64,000 nucleotides of DNA, from NCBI GenBank assembly GCA_965153455.1, contig OZ234500.1, forward strand, positions 6,758,001 through 6,822,000, read 5' to 3'. Of this stretch, positions 48,851 through 64,000 are shown piece by piece. The position numbers and the translations under genes are program-made. Numbering within the stretch: the stretch's first letter is position 1; every line of letters starts with the position of its first letter. Source of the stretch: Sphagnum compactum. Taxonomy: Eukaryota > Bryophyta > Sphagnopsida > Sphagnales. The notes below the pieces were generated by a model. The model did not search any database. It saw only the letters and a list, made by a program, of their open reading frames with translations, and was not told the DNA's origin.

Positions 48851-48950
48851 AAATAATGATGATTTGTTGAAAACCATATGAAAACATAAGAAAAAAATAA
48901 AATAATGATGATTTGTTGAAAACCATATGAAAACATAAGAAAAAAATAAA
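48851..48950 (+). repeat. 49-bp near-perfect tandem duplication
   Basis: The unit containing 'tgatgatttgttgaaaacca' and 'tatgaaaacataag' occurs twice with a 49-base period and no visible mismatch across the copied part. The identity points to a recent event, about 0.95 kb upstream of the phosphoglucomutase ATG. Confidence 0.85.
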
Positions 48951-49037
48951 ATAATTGATCGACACTGGTAGTGTGCTGCAGTGCAGAGCTCAAATAATAA
49001 TAATAAGTTAAGTTCCCCTCAATAAGGAGGTAGGTGT

Positions 49038-49085
49038 CACAGTAGGTAGGTAGGTAGGTAGATATATGCATTAGTAGGTAGGTAT
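49038..49085 (+). repeat. (GTAG)n microsatellite
   Basis: Five to six copies of gtag at about 49041-49061, with a further partial run near 49073-49084. It lies upstream of the phosphoglucomutase gene. Confidence 0.8.
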
Positions 49086-49282
49086 GAGCATTGTACATCA
49101 ATGATAGAATGTATGGTCCAATGGCAGACTCCAACCGAAGATTGATTGCATTCAATAGAGTTAGGTCTTTTTGTGAGGCCTGAAAAAAATCCGAATCATA
49201 ATGTCCAGATTCCACCAAAACGAGGATACGCAAGTCCCTTGTGTGCGCGTTTCAGCTGATTGGGTTTCAAGCTACAATATCT

Positions 49283-49322
49283 CACACTCTCTCTCTTGGC
49301 CTCTCTCTCTCTCTCTCTCTCA
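49283..49322 (+). promoter_or_regulatory. CT-rich tract (Y patch-like) at the phosphoglucomutase 5' end
   Basis: Runs of ct lie at 49287-49296 and 49303-49321. CT-rich tracts are common near plant transcription starts and in 5' leaders. A leader exon could run from here to 49447, where 'acttggg|gtaag' offers a donor. An acceptor at 'ctaagcag' (49783) would join it to the ATG exon. These leader splice sites are inferred. Confidence 0.45.
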
Positions 49323-49712
49323 TCGGCCTTGTTCTACTTCTCGTCTCCTTCAGTACAATAGCTTCTTCGATCAACAGCATCGGATCTTCAGTCAGGCGCT
49401 GGAAGTAGCGGATCTTAGCTGCGGTGTTTGTTTCCCTTATACTTGGGGTAAGCTCCTATTCATTCTTATGTAAGTGGGGGGGTTTTTTTTTTGGAGTGGG
49501 TGGTTGTTGTTTTTTTCAGTAAATCGAAGATGTGGTGTTGTCGTGAAGTTTTCTCTGATTTTGTTGTAGATCGGCGAGTTTCTTCTTTTTGCATGATACC
49601 CTTGTCTGGATCTTTTGTGAGGAGGAAAGATTCGTCACTAGATCTTTTGTATTTCTAAGGTAATCCAATTTTTTTAGATGATCTCGATCTCGATCTTGAT
49701 CTTTTGTTTGCT

Positions 49713-49733
49713 TGTGTGTGTGTGTGTGTGTGG
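49713..49733 (+). repeat. (TG)n microsatellite in the phosphoglucomutase leader region
   Basis: About ten tg units shortly before the ATG exon, probably within a 5' UTR intron. Confidence 0.85.
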
Positions 49734-49809
49734 TCTGCTCATGTGTTTGCACTTGGGATTTTAGGGATTTGAATTCTAAGCAGAAGGGTGAAGAAGGAAG
49801 AAAGGAGGG

Positions 49810-55342
<5,533 letters not shown>

Positions 55343-56116
55343 ATGGGCCATTATTACCATGGCAGGAAGAGTCTCTAGTCTCTACATGGTGCTGCTTTTC
55401 CTGGAGCTTGAAGCTTTGGGAAGATGCAGGAGCTGTGCAAAATGATCTTGGTAGTTGATATAAAGCTTTACGCAGTTTATATTGTAAGGGGTTGGTGTTC
55501 ACATTGGTTTTCATCAAACACATGTCAAGTGTTTCCATTGTCTTCATCATAACTTCCTTATGATGTTTTGAAGTTTGATATGGAGTTGCTATATTTTCTC
55601 AAGTCTAGTCTGCTAGTTTAACTACCAAAGCAATGTTACAGGCCATTTTTGCAAATGGAAACAACTTCAAGATATTTGTTGCAACATGCAGTCTGAATAG
55701 ATGCAGTATATTATGGACTGGATGAATACAAAGAAGCTGCAAGGAGATTGCAAGTCAATTTACATGTGATTTGCCTTTTTCAATTTGGAATTCACCCAAT
55801 TTTGCACCTGATGATCAATTGACAATTAATAAATGAATAAATGTGTAGTCTCAAATTAATTCCTGCAGAAACTAAAATCTGAACAATGTCAATTTTGTTG
55901 GTACTTATTTGGAGATGAATTAGGAGATTTGTTGCCCATATCCAGTTTCCCAGAAGCAGCTCTGGCATGAGCTTACAATCATATTTGTAAGCTCATTACT
56001 GACCTCTCCAGCCTTGGAGGAAATGAAAAAGTGAATGGGATTTGAAGTTATTGCAAGCAGGGCACTATGAGATGAAGAGAAACTACAAAGAAGAGGGATC
56101 AAAATATTGTGGGCCA
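55343..56116. other. Tail-to-tail interval holding both 3' UTRs
   Basis: The stop of phosphoglucomutase (55340-55342) and the stop of the minus-strand gene (56117-56119) face each other across 774 bases. A plus-strand aataaatgaataaa cluster near 55828 could be the polyadenylation region of the former. No separate gene is seen. Confidence 0.6.
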
Positions 56117-59100
56117 TCAAACTTGGGATACAGAGTTTAACATGGCTCTTTCAGGTAACTCCAAAATTTTACTGGCAGGTTTCTGGTCTACAAAGCTACT
56201 GGGTGGACATTTTGCATCAAAGGATTCTGCATTTGAGGACACAAGAGGATTGTATGCTGTAGCTCCATCTGGAAGCCCAAAGACCCAGTCAAGCACATTC
56301 AGGTACTTTGACCGGAAAACATCACGTTCTTGAGCATAACAATGCATTATGATTGAAGTAGCAGTGCTGAAAAGCAGGATGTCCAATCGCTTTGGAGGAA
56401 TCAAGTTGTAATGCTCCAGCAATCCCAAGTCGGTGACACAAATTGCAAAGCTCTCCATTGCACGGGCAAAACAGTAGAGAGCAATTTCCATGCGCCTTGA
56501 TTTCTTCTCAATCATCACTGCTAAACCCACTGGAAACTGCAGTCAATAACAAATGACAGAGTTAGCAGCTTCATATTTGTTTGTATCAATTCTGATATCA
56601 AAACAGAAGGCGATCAGTATTATAGCACATGTTTAGGGGAACAAGTTAAGATTGGCCAGTACTCAGAGGTACTTCAAAAGAATGATATTTGTGGGTCCTG
56701 ACTCCTCTCTAGTCATTTCTCCAAAATTCAGAATATTGAGTAAATTCCAAAGTGAAGAGTCCAAAAAGAAACATTAGTCACTCAAATCATCAACAAACAT
56801 TCAAATACAGTTGTCTCCAGTTGAATCAGAGAAACGAATTTCCTTTTGTAGGGTCTTAACATCCAATCCCTTAGCCAGTTCTTGCCTCATAAAACAAGCT
56901 TTTGATGTGGACAAGTTGAGACTGCATTATGGCTAAGAGGATGAAACCTTGGGTTACAAATGCTGAAGAAAAGAGGGACAAATGCCATCATTTCAGCCCC
57001 ACCACATCATTCTTTAACATACATTGAGACCACTTTCACATTTGGTGGGCATTGAGGGCTGAGAGAAATTCATCAGAAACTTGTGGCATGTCATAACATG
57101 AGAGGCATTACTACCCCTGGAGACCTTAAGCTAGACAAAATCCAATACTGCTCTGTTATGTACTTCTCAGTTGCTGCATGTTTGTCAAAGCTCACACATA
57201 GACAATAGTATTTACACAGCCTACAAATGGAACAGAATTCCACAACTGCTAAAAGATAACATATAACACTGCAAGGAGAACAAGGTCCATAAACAAAAAA
57301 AAAGCAACATGCAGGAACAAAAGAGAAGGATTCATACAGTTGCTGCTGCAACAAGTGGGGTGTTTACAATCCCTGTCACTCTAAACAAGACACATGTCCA
57401 AGACCTGCATAGATACACAAGATGTTTGAGTAAGATATTGCACCCACTGCATTTATGATGCAGACTGAGGGGAAAACAGACAGAAAGAATGAATTGGGTG
57501 ATGTCCAAAAGGATATACTCCCTACATCTAAACATTCAAGCCAAAACCAAAGGGCTTATAGTGAGGAGTACACATACCATGTTCAAATCAACAACAAAGT
57601 GAGATGAAATGCAAAACTCAATTTTTCGGATGACAAATCAAGTGATGGGACTTCATCCCAAGATACCTACCAGGCTGAAGCACAGTAAACAGCAAGGAAC
57701 AGACTAGATCTAGCTGTACCAATCAATGACTTCCACAATATGGGAAATGGCCTGCACCCATGCCGAAGACAACAATTAGTGTATTGAGATTCACCAACTC
57801 TTCCTAAGAGGCAGCACAGAAATATACAAACCAAATATTAACAAAAAAGGAATGACAGAAAGAAGACTAATGATCTTTGGTGTTACTGATGAAGAGATAG
57901 GAGTGCAAAGTATTAGATTCAAAAAATGTCATTACCTTGCAAAAAGGCCTTGACGATGCACCAAAAGTGCAGGAACAAAATAAACTGGTATATAAACTGG
58001 CAATGACCGCAAATATGCTGGTCCCAAGAAAGAGAATAAATGTGGCACACATCCTTGGTTTCCATGTATCATCTGCATGAAGTCACAATATTGAGATATA
58101 TTCCAGTGAACAAAATAGTCTCAAGCTCTGAATCATATGCTACACTGCATATGGAAGCAGCCTAAGGCAAAAGTACAAAAGTGAGAAAACTGATCCTCAA
58201 CACGCACAGCTTCTAACCAGAGTGTGCATAGGTGAAGATGATTGCCATAAAGAATAATAGGCTGCTTATGAAGAAGAGGAGTTGTCATTACCTTGCAGGG
58301 AATGGACATCTGGGGATCAAGTTGAAGATCAACTCCAGTTGATTTGTAATGCTCCTCAATTGCTTTCAAGGCAGTGAATGGCTCTATCTTCAGAGCTAGC
58401 TCCTTGAATCCTTTTACAATTGAGATATCTTTTCCTCCTTGCTTGTTGAGAAAAGAGATGTAAGATGATGGCAGACTATCAGGTTTCAGAATCCAAGCTG
58501 ACCTAAATGGCAGAATAGAAAGAGTGGTTCAGAGTTTAGTCCTGAACAACTTTTTCCATGTTAAAAAACTAGTCATAGAGACATATGAGATTGATTACTT
58601 ACAGAATCTGTGAGGATGACAAGCACATGAGGAATGTGTCACCATGCTTCCAAGAAAGAGGTCGACATAGTGACCCTGCTCGCTCATTCTTAATACCACA
58701 TCGAGCAGCCAGAACTGCTGCCCGGAGGAGGATGTAAATGGCCATGCTTGTGTGCCGTGTTTTGCGCCCTGTTATTAATAATGATGGCCCTGCAATTGCT
58801 CCAGCAACCAGTGATCGCCATCTTGCAGTCCTGCCAAGATTGACTCCAAATCAGGAACCTTGTGACAGAAATGACCAAAGGATGAATGGGGGCCACTTTT
58901 GTAACTTGCTACACAGGTCTGCCAAGATATGTGTCCAGTGTCATGACCCTCTCCTCTAGGGTTTAGGGCATTTTGTAGTCCAATAGGAAACCTAATTCAT
59001 AACCTATCCCAATAGGTCTCCTTCAAGCTTTGATGATTGCTTGAAATGTGTCAAAAACAGTGTAAAGACATACATATCTACAGGCGACATACAGTGTATG

Positions 59101-60263
59101 TACATATCTATGAGATTGCAAAGAATACTCCACAATCTCACTTTGAAGGTAACACTAATGCAGTCATAACCTTATGAGTGTCACTCACACAGACTCAGAC
59201 TGTCAACTTCATCATAAATAACAGTGATGACCTGCCATGACATCTCACATTGGGAATGCTGATTATGTCATATTCTTGGAATGTGCCCATGTTGTTTTTT
59301 TCTAATTTGAACTTGCGAAATCTGCATGTTTAAAGTACAGGTGGCAAACCTGCGACATCCTCCTATAGCCGCAATGGTTTCATCTACTGTGCAGAACACT
59401 CCTGCATATGTTCCCACAAACAAACCATAGCGAAGTGTCTCCTTCAAAGCAGCCCTAATTGCTTCATTGTTTGTTTTTCCTCCCAGATTCACACCTTTTG
59501 TACTGCAAGCCCATATTGAATGATCAGTTCAGAAATATATCAGGAGCAATTTCTGACAGAAAATGAGATTCACCTGTAAAACATTAACACGTTGACGAAC
59601 AGTCACAAGGTTTTGGAATTTTTGCCTAAAGGATGATCTTTTTCTCAAGGAACTGACAATTACAAAGGGGAAGAGACTCCTCCCGCCCGCCCACACAAAG
59701 GATATTGGAACCTTCACCTAAAGGATGATTTCTTTCTCAAGCAACTGAGAATTGCAAAGAGGGAGAGACCACCCCACACAAAGGATTTGGAACCTTGACC
59801 TAAAGGATGATTTTTTCCGCATGCGGCTGAGGATCGCAAAGAGGGAGAGACCCCCACGGAGACCTCCTCCAATCACGAAACCTTTAATGGAAGCTGCAAT
59901 GCAGCGCTCCAGAGCTTGCCAGAAGCTTTTTGCATTTTCTTTCCCAGAGGTGGAACAGACATCATCTTCAACAAATCCTTCTCCAGGCTGCTTTTCCTGC
60001 CTGTCCAATAGCTTCAAAGCTGCCTCTCCACCATTACTGCTTCGAACAGCACCAGCTCCCATATTGCATCTTTGAAGATCATTTCTTCCATCCACCAATA
60101 CAGATTCACTTCCGATCATGCGCGGTCTCATACCCTCTGCATCTAACGTCCTCTTAAGCGATACAGGAACGATACTTCTGAATTCCCTCGACGTTCTCGC
60201 TGTCTCGTTCCCCATAATCAGATCACTGGTAGAAGAATCATCACAAGGCATCGACGTATCCAT
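56117..60263 (-). CDS. Plant Tim17/TMEM135-like membrane protein, 586 aa
   Basis: Eight coding exons: 59800-60263, 59350-59502, 58603-58830, 58292-58502, 57936-58072, 57671-57751, 57338-57404, 56117-56536. All junctions are GT-AG with matching phases (1761 nt with stop). The product resembles plant proteins annotated as Tim17/Tim22/Tim23 family or TMEM135-like, predicted membrane proteins of mitochondria or peroxisomes; molecular function is not firmly known. A polar N-terminus (about 120 residues) precedes CIAASIKGFVIGGGLRGGLS. Then come EAIRAALKETLRYGLFVGTY, the WRSLVAGAIAGPS region, GDTFLMCLSSSQIL, LPVYIPVYFVPALLVHR, GTARSSLFLAVYC and the strongly conserved IEKKSRRMEIALYC...MHCYAQERDVFRSKY near the C-terminus. 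The exon 1 donor (AG|GTCAAG) lies in a triplicated segment. ATG choice follows good context (A at -3, G at +4). Confidence 0.9.
59604..59880 (-). repeat. Tandem triplication of the exon 1/intron 1 junction (Tim17/TMEM135-like gene)
   Basis: The exon-1 end (CTCTCCCTCTTTGC...AAATCATCCTTTAG|GTCAAGGTTCC) recurs twice in the intron, with the TTTAG boundary at 59800, 59718 and 59626 (spacing 82 and 92). The first copy has GTCAAG and is the one whose phase fits exon 2. The second has GTGAAG, a better-looking donor but out of frame (82 is not a multiple of 3, and a stop is met). The third has GC in place of GT. This is an exon-boundary duplication like the one in the oxygenase-like gene. Confidence 0.8.
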
Positions 60264-60295
60264 GATCGCTACGGATATGAGATCATCAGAATCCC

Positions 60296-61066
60296 CTATT
60301 CAACTGTGGAATGCTGAAGAGATCTGCAAAAAAAATATTGTCGAAGAAGATGTTAAAAACTACTATCGACACCGGACGACTAAACATGTTAGCAGAATTT
60401 CTGTGAAATTCAGCAGCGATGAACATTGAAAACTCCCTATATATTTCAAACTAAATCCGATCCAAGGGAACTCATCCCGGAAGTCGTGGGAAAGACAAAA
60501 TGAACGAACGTAACCGACGTTCATTGAAAATAATAGAGATAAACAAAGCAAAATTCGTGACTAAAGTGCGGAACAAAAAGCCTCTCTAGCCTGAAAATAA
60601 TAACAGAACAGGTCCATGTACTTCGAGAAACTTGCACCTCGGTACCCATTAACAAGAAACACAACAAGATGGATCTAATCTCCCTTATGCGAGTCTTTTT
60701 TTTCCCAGCGGCGATGCAAGCTAGCAGCAAATTCGAAAGAAAAGTCTAAGATAAACTCAGGCACAACAGTCTATGTCTCTCACTGCAGAGCTGAACGAAA
60801 AGCGATCGCATTTCTGAAAGAAGCGAAACCTCAACAAGAATGCAATAATGTCATCACAAGGTTGGAGCAGCAGCTCCATCCTAGTATTGGACAGACAGGC
60901 AGACAGTTCAACGCTATCATGTCTGGAACAATGGCAGAAGTTAGGTGGAAAGATAATAATCCGCCTACCTTGAAGCCGCGCAAAGAGCTTGCGATTTGCT
61001 ACGAAACAAATCATGAAAGTAAGCAACCACCAGATGTCTGCGTAACAAGAGGAACAGCTGCTGCAT
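60296..61066 (-). other. Upstream ORF (41 codons) in a spliced 5' leader
   Basis: A leader exon seems to end at 60969 (TTCAAG|GTAGGC) and to join 60323 (tttttttgcag|ATCTC). Spliced this way, an ATG at 61064-61066 opens a 41-codon frame that begins MQQLFLLLRRHLVV and ends at a TAG 32 bases before the main ATG. The peptide is basic and hydrophobic, like a targeting peptide, but it is not in frame with the main protein. Another upstream ATG frame lies near 61.3 kb. All this rests on an inferred 5' UTR intron. Confidence 0.4.
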
Positions 61067-61129
61067 GTCGAGTGCTCCTTACGCAATTTTCTTCTTCTCT
61101 AAAATGGTGAAAATTGTGCAAAATGTTCA

Positions 61130-61350
61130 CCGATTTTCTTTTTTGAAATTTTAAAAAGAAAAAAAAAATCGCAGAAAGACGAGTCCGCTCCAAGAGCTTC
61201 CAAACAAATCCGGTGCTCCTCCCCGATGCTGTGTAGGCGGCGGCGCCAGCCAGCCAGCCCGAACAAGGAGGACAAAGACGATGCTGAGAATGATCGTCGC
61301 CATGTCCATCGCCTTCCCCCTCCGCGCCCGGCAGTTACTTGGCACCAGAC
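61130..61350 (-). promoter_or_regulatory. GC-rich probable start region of the Tim17/TMEM135-like gene
   Basis: A GC-rich patch (ggcggcggcgccagccagcc near 61237) contrasts with the AT-rich flanks and lies about 1 kb upstream of the ATG. It is probably the promoter and first leader exon. No clear TATA box was seen. Confidence 0.4.
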
Positions 61351-61379
61351 ACCGCCCAAATTCGAGATCCCAAAATCAG

Positions 61380-61660
61380 TCCAGAAGTCCCAAAAACATT
61401 TCTTGGCGAAATTTCGCCAAAAAACGAAAATTTAAATTTTAAAAAAATCGAAAATGAAATGATTTTATAGGTTTTCAATCGCCGTAAGTGAGGGGGAAAA
61501 AATATAGTAAAATTTTCCAGATATCTATAGTTATTTGGTTTCAGTGAGTAGCCAAACATGTAGAAGGATTAAAGATTTCTACTTCATTTCTGGCTTCTAA
61601 CTAGATTTGGCTAAATCTTCCTATGCATGATTATCATGTCACTTTTTCGACACCTTCCAA
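61380..61660 (+). repeat. Dispersed ~280-bp repeat, copy E
   Basis: Contains 'cttggcgaaatttcgccaaa', then a middle A/T-rich part, 'gagtagccaaac', 'ctagatttggctaaatct' and 'tcctatgcatgattatc'. It ends near 'tccaagttcc'. It is diverged but has the same block order as copies A-C, and lies just upstream of the Tim17/TMEM135-like gene. Confidence 0.45.
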
Positions 61661-61667
61661 GTTCCTA

Positions 61668-61930
61668 TCAGTGTTTTTCTTTTGGTGATGAATTTCGCAA
61701 CTTGGTGAATGAAAAAATTCGTGGTTTTGAAAGTTTTTGTGTATTTTTTAAAAATAAAATAAAATAAACATATCTAGTACCTAGGCAGTAGCTAGGTCGC
61801 CATTTGTAGCAGGGTTTTAAAAACAATTCTACCATGCCAGATAAACTGTCGCCATTTATTGTTAGATCCTTTTGGGCATCCTCGCCACTGAGCCTACTTG
61901 AAAAATCTGAAGAAAAAAAAAAACCGAGCT
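61668..61930 (+). repeat. Dispersed ~280-bp repeat, copy F
   Basis: Starts 'cagtgtttttcttttggtga', then 'gaatttcgcaacttggtgaa', 'ctaggtcgccattt' and 'ctgtcgccatttattg'. It ends 'gagcctacttgaaaaatc' with an A-run. It is the closest relative of copy D and is adjacent to copy E. Confidence 0.55.
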
Positions 61931-64000
61931 TCCTATGGGTGGTCACCAATTTGGCTACAAACAAAAATTCCTTTAAAAAAAAAAAAAACACACACACTAC
62001 TCTTCATTCACGGCTTCGCCCTTGACATGGCAATTGCATGGCTTATTCACCAACTACGAGTGCACCCAAAGCCACGTCCTTCTCTCTCCTTGTCCAGAAG
62101 CCCAATCTTTACGTCTTCATGTGAACGGAAAAAAACTTGGCCCACCATAGGGAAAAAGGCATACGTGGAGACTACATGGCATGGCCAAACCTATAGCGTC
62201 TTTTTTGCTTGGCTACTGAAATACTACAACCCAGGAAGCAAAGGTGTTCGTTCGTGAGTGGTCTGTTTCTCTACTGCGGTAACTCTGACCAGACCTTGTG
62301 GTCGGCCACGTAGTTACTAGTAAGTGACGTAAAGTGAGAAAAAGTTGTTTTGGAAGCATCCAAGGCGGAAAAGCAGGACACTCGTCTGCACACACACACC
62401 ACAGTTGATAGCGTATCCCAGTTCATTACGTAACTTGATGAGCTATTGAACCTCATTTTTCCCTCTTGTTCCATGGAGTCCATAGCCAACCAAGCACCCT
62501 CACATTCGCAATGCTCATAGTTTTGAAACCAAAACCAGCTAATCGCGTAATGTCTCTGCCCTAGAGTGTATGGATATTATTTAATCTATGTGATGATATT
62601 GTGGAACATTATTTGACAATTTGAGTGCAAAATATATTGGCTTGATAGTGCATATCTTGCATTCCGTTTTAAGTTTTGGATGCATGATTTTCAAAGAATT
62701 TGATGCATGAGAGGATAATATATTCTAGAATGTCTTTAGAAAAAAGGCCTTGAATTCCTATTCAACCCCACAACTTGTGAACATTAAGACAAAAATTATT
62801 AAACAAAATTTCAAATAGATTCTAATTTAATGCCATGTGCAAGAATAAACTAGGTACAAAGTGCACTCACCCATTAAACAAGCTCACTTACGCTAATCAT
62901 CACCATTAAGTTTGGGACATATAATGGAGTTTCATAGTTCAATTAGCCTCGAAAAGTTATTTGATGGGCACAACACTCTTTAGCATCTTTTATATACATT
63001 GGGCAACAAACACCTACACAACAATAAGCACAAATGGCTTGCATACCTTTAGTTTTGGAGCACATTTTGTTTAGGGCAATTCTTAGTTTGACAAGTTGCA
63101 AGTGATAATGGTAGCAACACATGCTCTAGTCTTTCATAAGCTTCACAAACCATGGTTTTAAGGTGGAGAAGGTTGTGAGTCCTTTTGACACATTAAGTTG
63201 TTTTTCCTTATAAATTGTGAGTTTAGTTGCAACACAAATTATGGGAATTAAATTCTTATGTGAGTAGGGTTCTAGCTTTATGATTAACTCCTAAACACAT
63301 TGTAATGAAAAACACATCTCATTTCAAAAGCACAAATTGTTTTTACACATTCTTGCAAAAGTTTTCAGAGTCAACTAAAAGATAATAGATGAAATCAAAT
63401 CTAAGCAATGAAAATTGCAACAAGGTGTACTCTTTTAACTACCATTCATAAGGCCAAAAATAAACTTGATCATTGTACGTGCATAGAAACCATAAGCATC
63501 CTATGCATGTTCTCCCAAGTAACCAAACAATTTAATATAAATGATTCATTTGGGACACCTACAAAAGATGGGTGGGATATTCTATGGTTTAGTTCCCCCA
63601 TCCTTTTCTTGCAAACCTTCTTCCAATTCAGACATATGGTTGTTTCTATAGTCCACCACTCCGCAACAAGAGCTTTGACCTTTGTTGAAAGAACATATGA
63701 TTATGGATTTTTGGATTATGGATCTTTCAATGGATTAATTTTTAAAAAAAGTGATTTGTTTTGCCAATAATGAGTAAATAAAATAAGGATATTTCATGTT
63801 GACAAAGTCATATGCAATGGTGGGAAATGAACAACATGCAAAAATTAGTTGAATTCCTACCTTAAGGAATCCAATTGAAAGAAAGCTAAAACAAAGTGAA
63901 GGAGGGTTATATTCTCAAACTAGATCTTGCAGCAACAAAGAAAAAAAGGTGTTGTCATGGGGGATATTCTTAAACTGGGCATAAAAGAATTGACATCACA
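61931..64000. other. Intergenic DNA, no recognised gene
   Basis: The first 600 bases are less AT-rich and may include an upstream region of another gene, but no convincing exon is seen. A 120-codon plus frame at 63408-63770 has no recognisable motif and sits in AT-rich DNA, so it is not called a gene. Confidence 0.45.

Noticed and set aside
59718-59718. Second copy of the donor (AG|GTGAAG) as the true exon 1 end of the Tim17/TMEM135-like gene
   Set aside because: Extending exon 1 to this point meets a frame change and a stop; the first copy at 59800 joins exon 2 in phase.
61099-61359. Minus-strand frames of 64-86 codons as small genes
   Set aside because: They lie in the GC-rich leader region of the Tim17/TMEM135-like gene, and the hydrophobic segment is more likely an upstream frame or chance.
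63408-63770. 120-codon plus frame as a gene
   Set aside because: No motif, no codon-use contrast with the flanks and no splice or promoter context that I could see.

Overview
The window is AT-rich nuclear DNA from a land plant. Three genes have short GT-AG introns and plant-type proteins: a cytosolic phosphoglucomutase with 18 coding exons and a plant Tim17/TMEM135-like membrane protein are the clearest. They sit among decayed LTR and non-LTR retrotransposons, a SINE, foldback elements and tandem repeats. The repeat load suggests a large genome. A non-flowering plant (fern, lycophyte, bryophyte or gymnosperm) is favoured on general impression only; the sequence does not settle the lineage.

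Layout. 1-550: GC-richer tail of an unidentified transcription unit cut by the window edge. 5.4-8.8 kb (-): decayed non-LTR reverse-transcriptase element with altered catalytic residues. 12.35-23.27 kb: an old LTR retrotransposon on the minus strand, with both LTRs and a near-perfect target-site duplication. It is disrupted by part of a related element in the opposite orientation (about 13.9-17.6 kb). Both carry an extra coiled-coil ORF just before the 3' LTR; in the plus-strand copy this ORF contains four 96-bp repeats. 26.5-30.5 kb (-): a two-exon gene for an asparagine-oxygenase/clavaminate-synthase-like protein. Its intron 1 holds a tandem array of the exon-1 splice-donor region and a tRNA-type SINE. 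34.9-35.9 kb: imperfect tandem array. 36.9-37.6 kb (-): aspartyl aminopeptidase pseudogene. 44.7-45.9 kb: LTR-like, relatively GC-rich block. 49.2-55.5 kb (+): phosphoglucomutase. 56.1-61.3 kb (-): Tim17/TMEM135-like gene, tail to tail with phosphoglucomutase. The other stretches are AT-rich with no recognised gene.

No shared pathway is evident among the three genes. Phosphoglucomutase serves cytosolic sucrose/starch/cell-wall carbon flow, the Tim17/TMEM135-like protein is an organelle membrane protein, and the oxygenase-like protein has an N-terminal extension that may be a transit peptide. The most unusual points are: (1) tandem duplication across the 5' splice site of intron 1 in two independent genes; (2) an intact oxygenase-fold protein that keeps the proximal His-x-Asp but lacks the expected distal His and 2-oxoglutarate Arg; (3) a retrotransposon lineage with an additional coiled-coil ORF whose roughly 29 stops are all TAG/TAA replacing probable Gln codons; (4) a roughly 280-bp dispersed repeat, several copies of which lie just upstream of genes.
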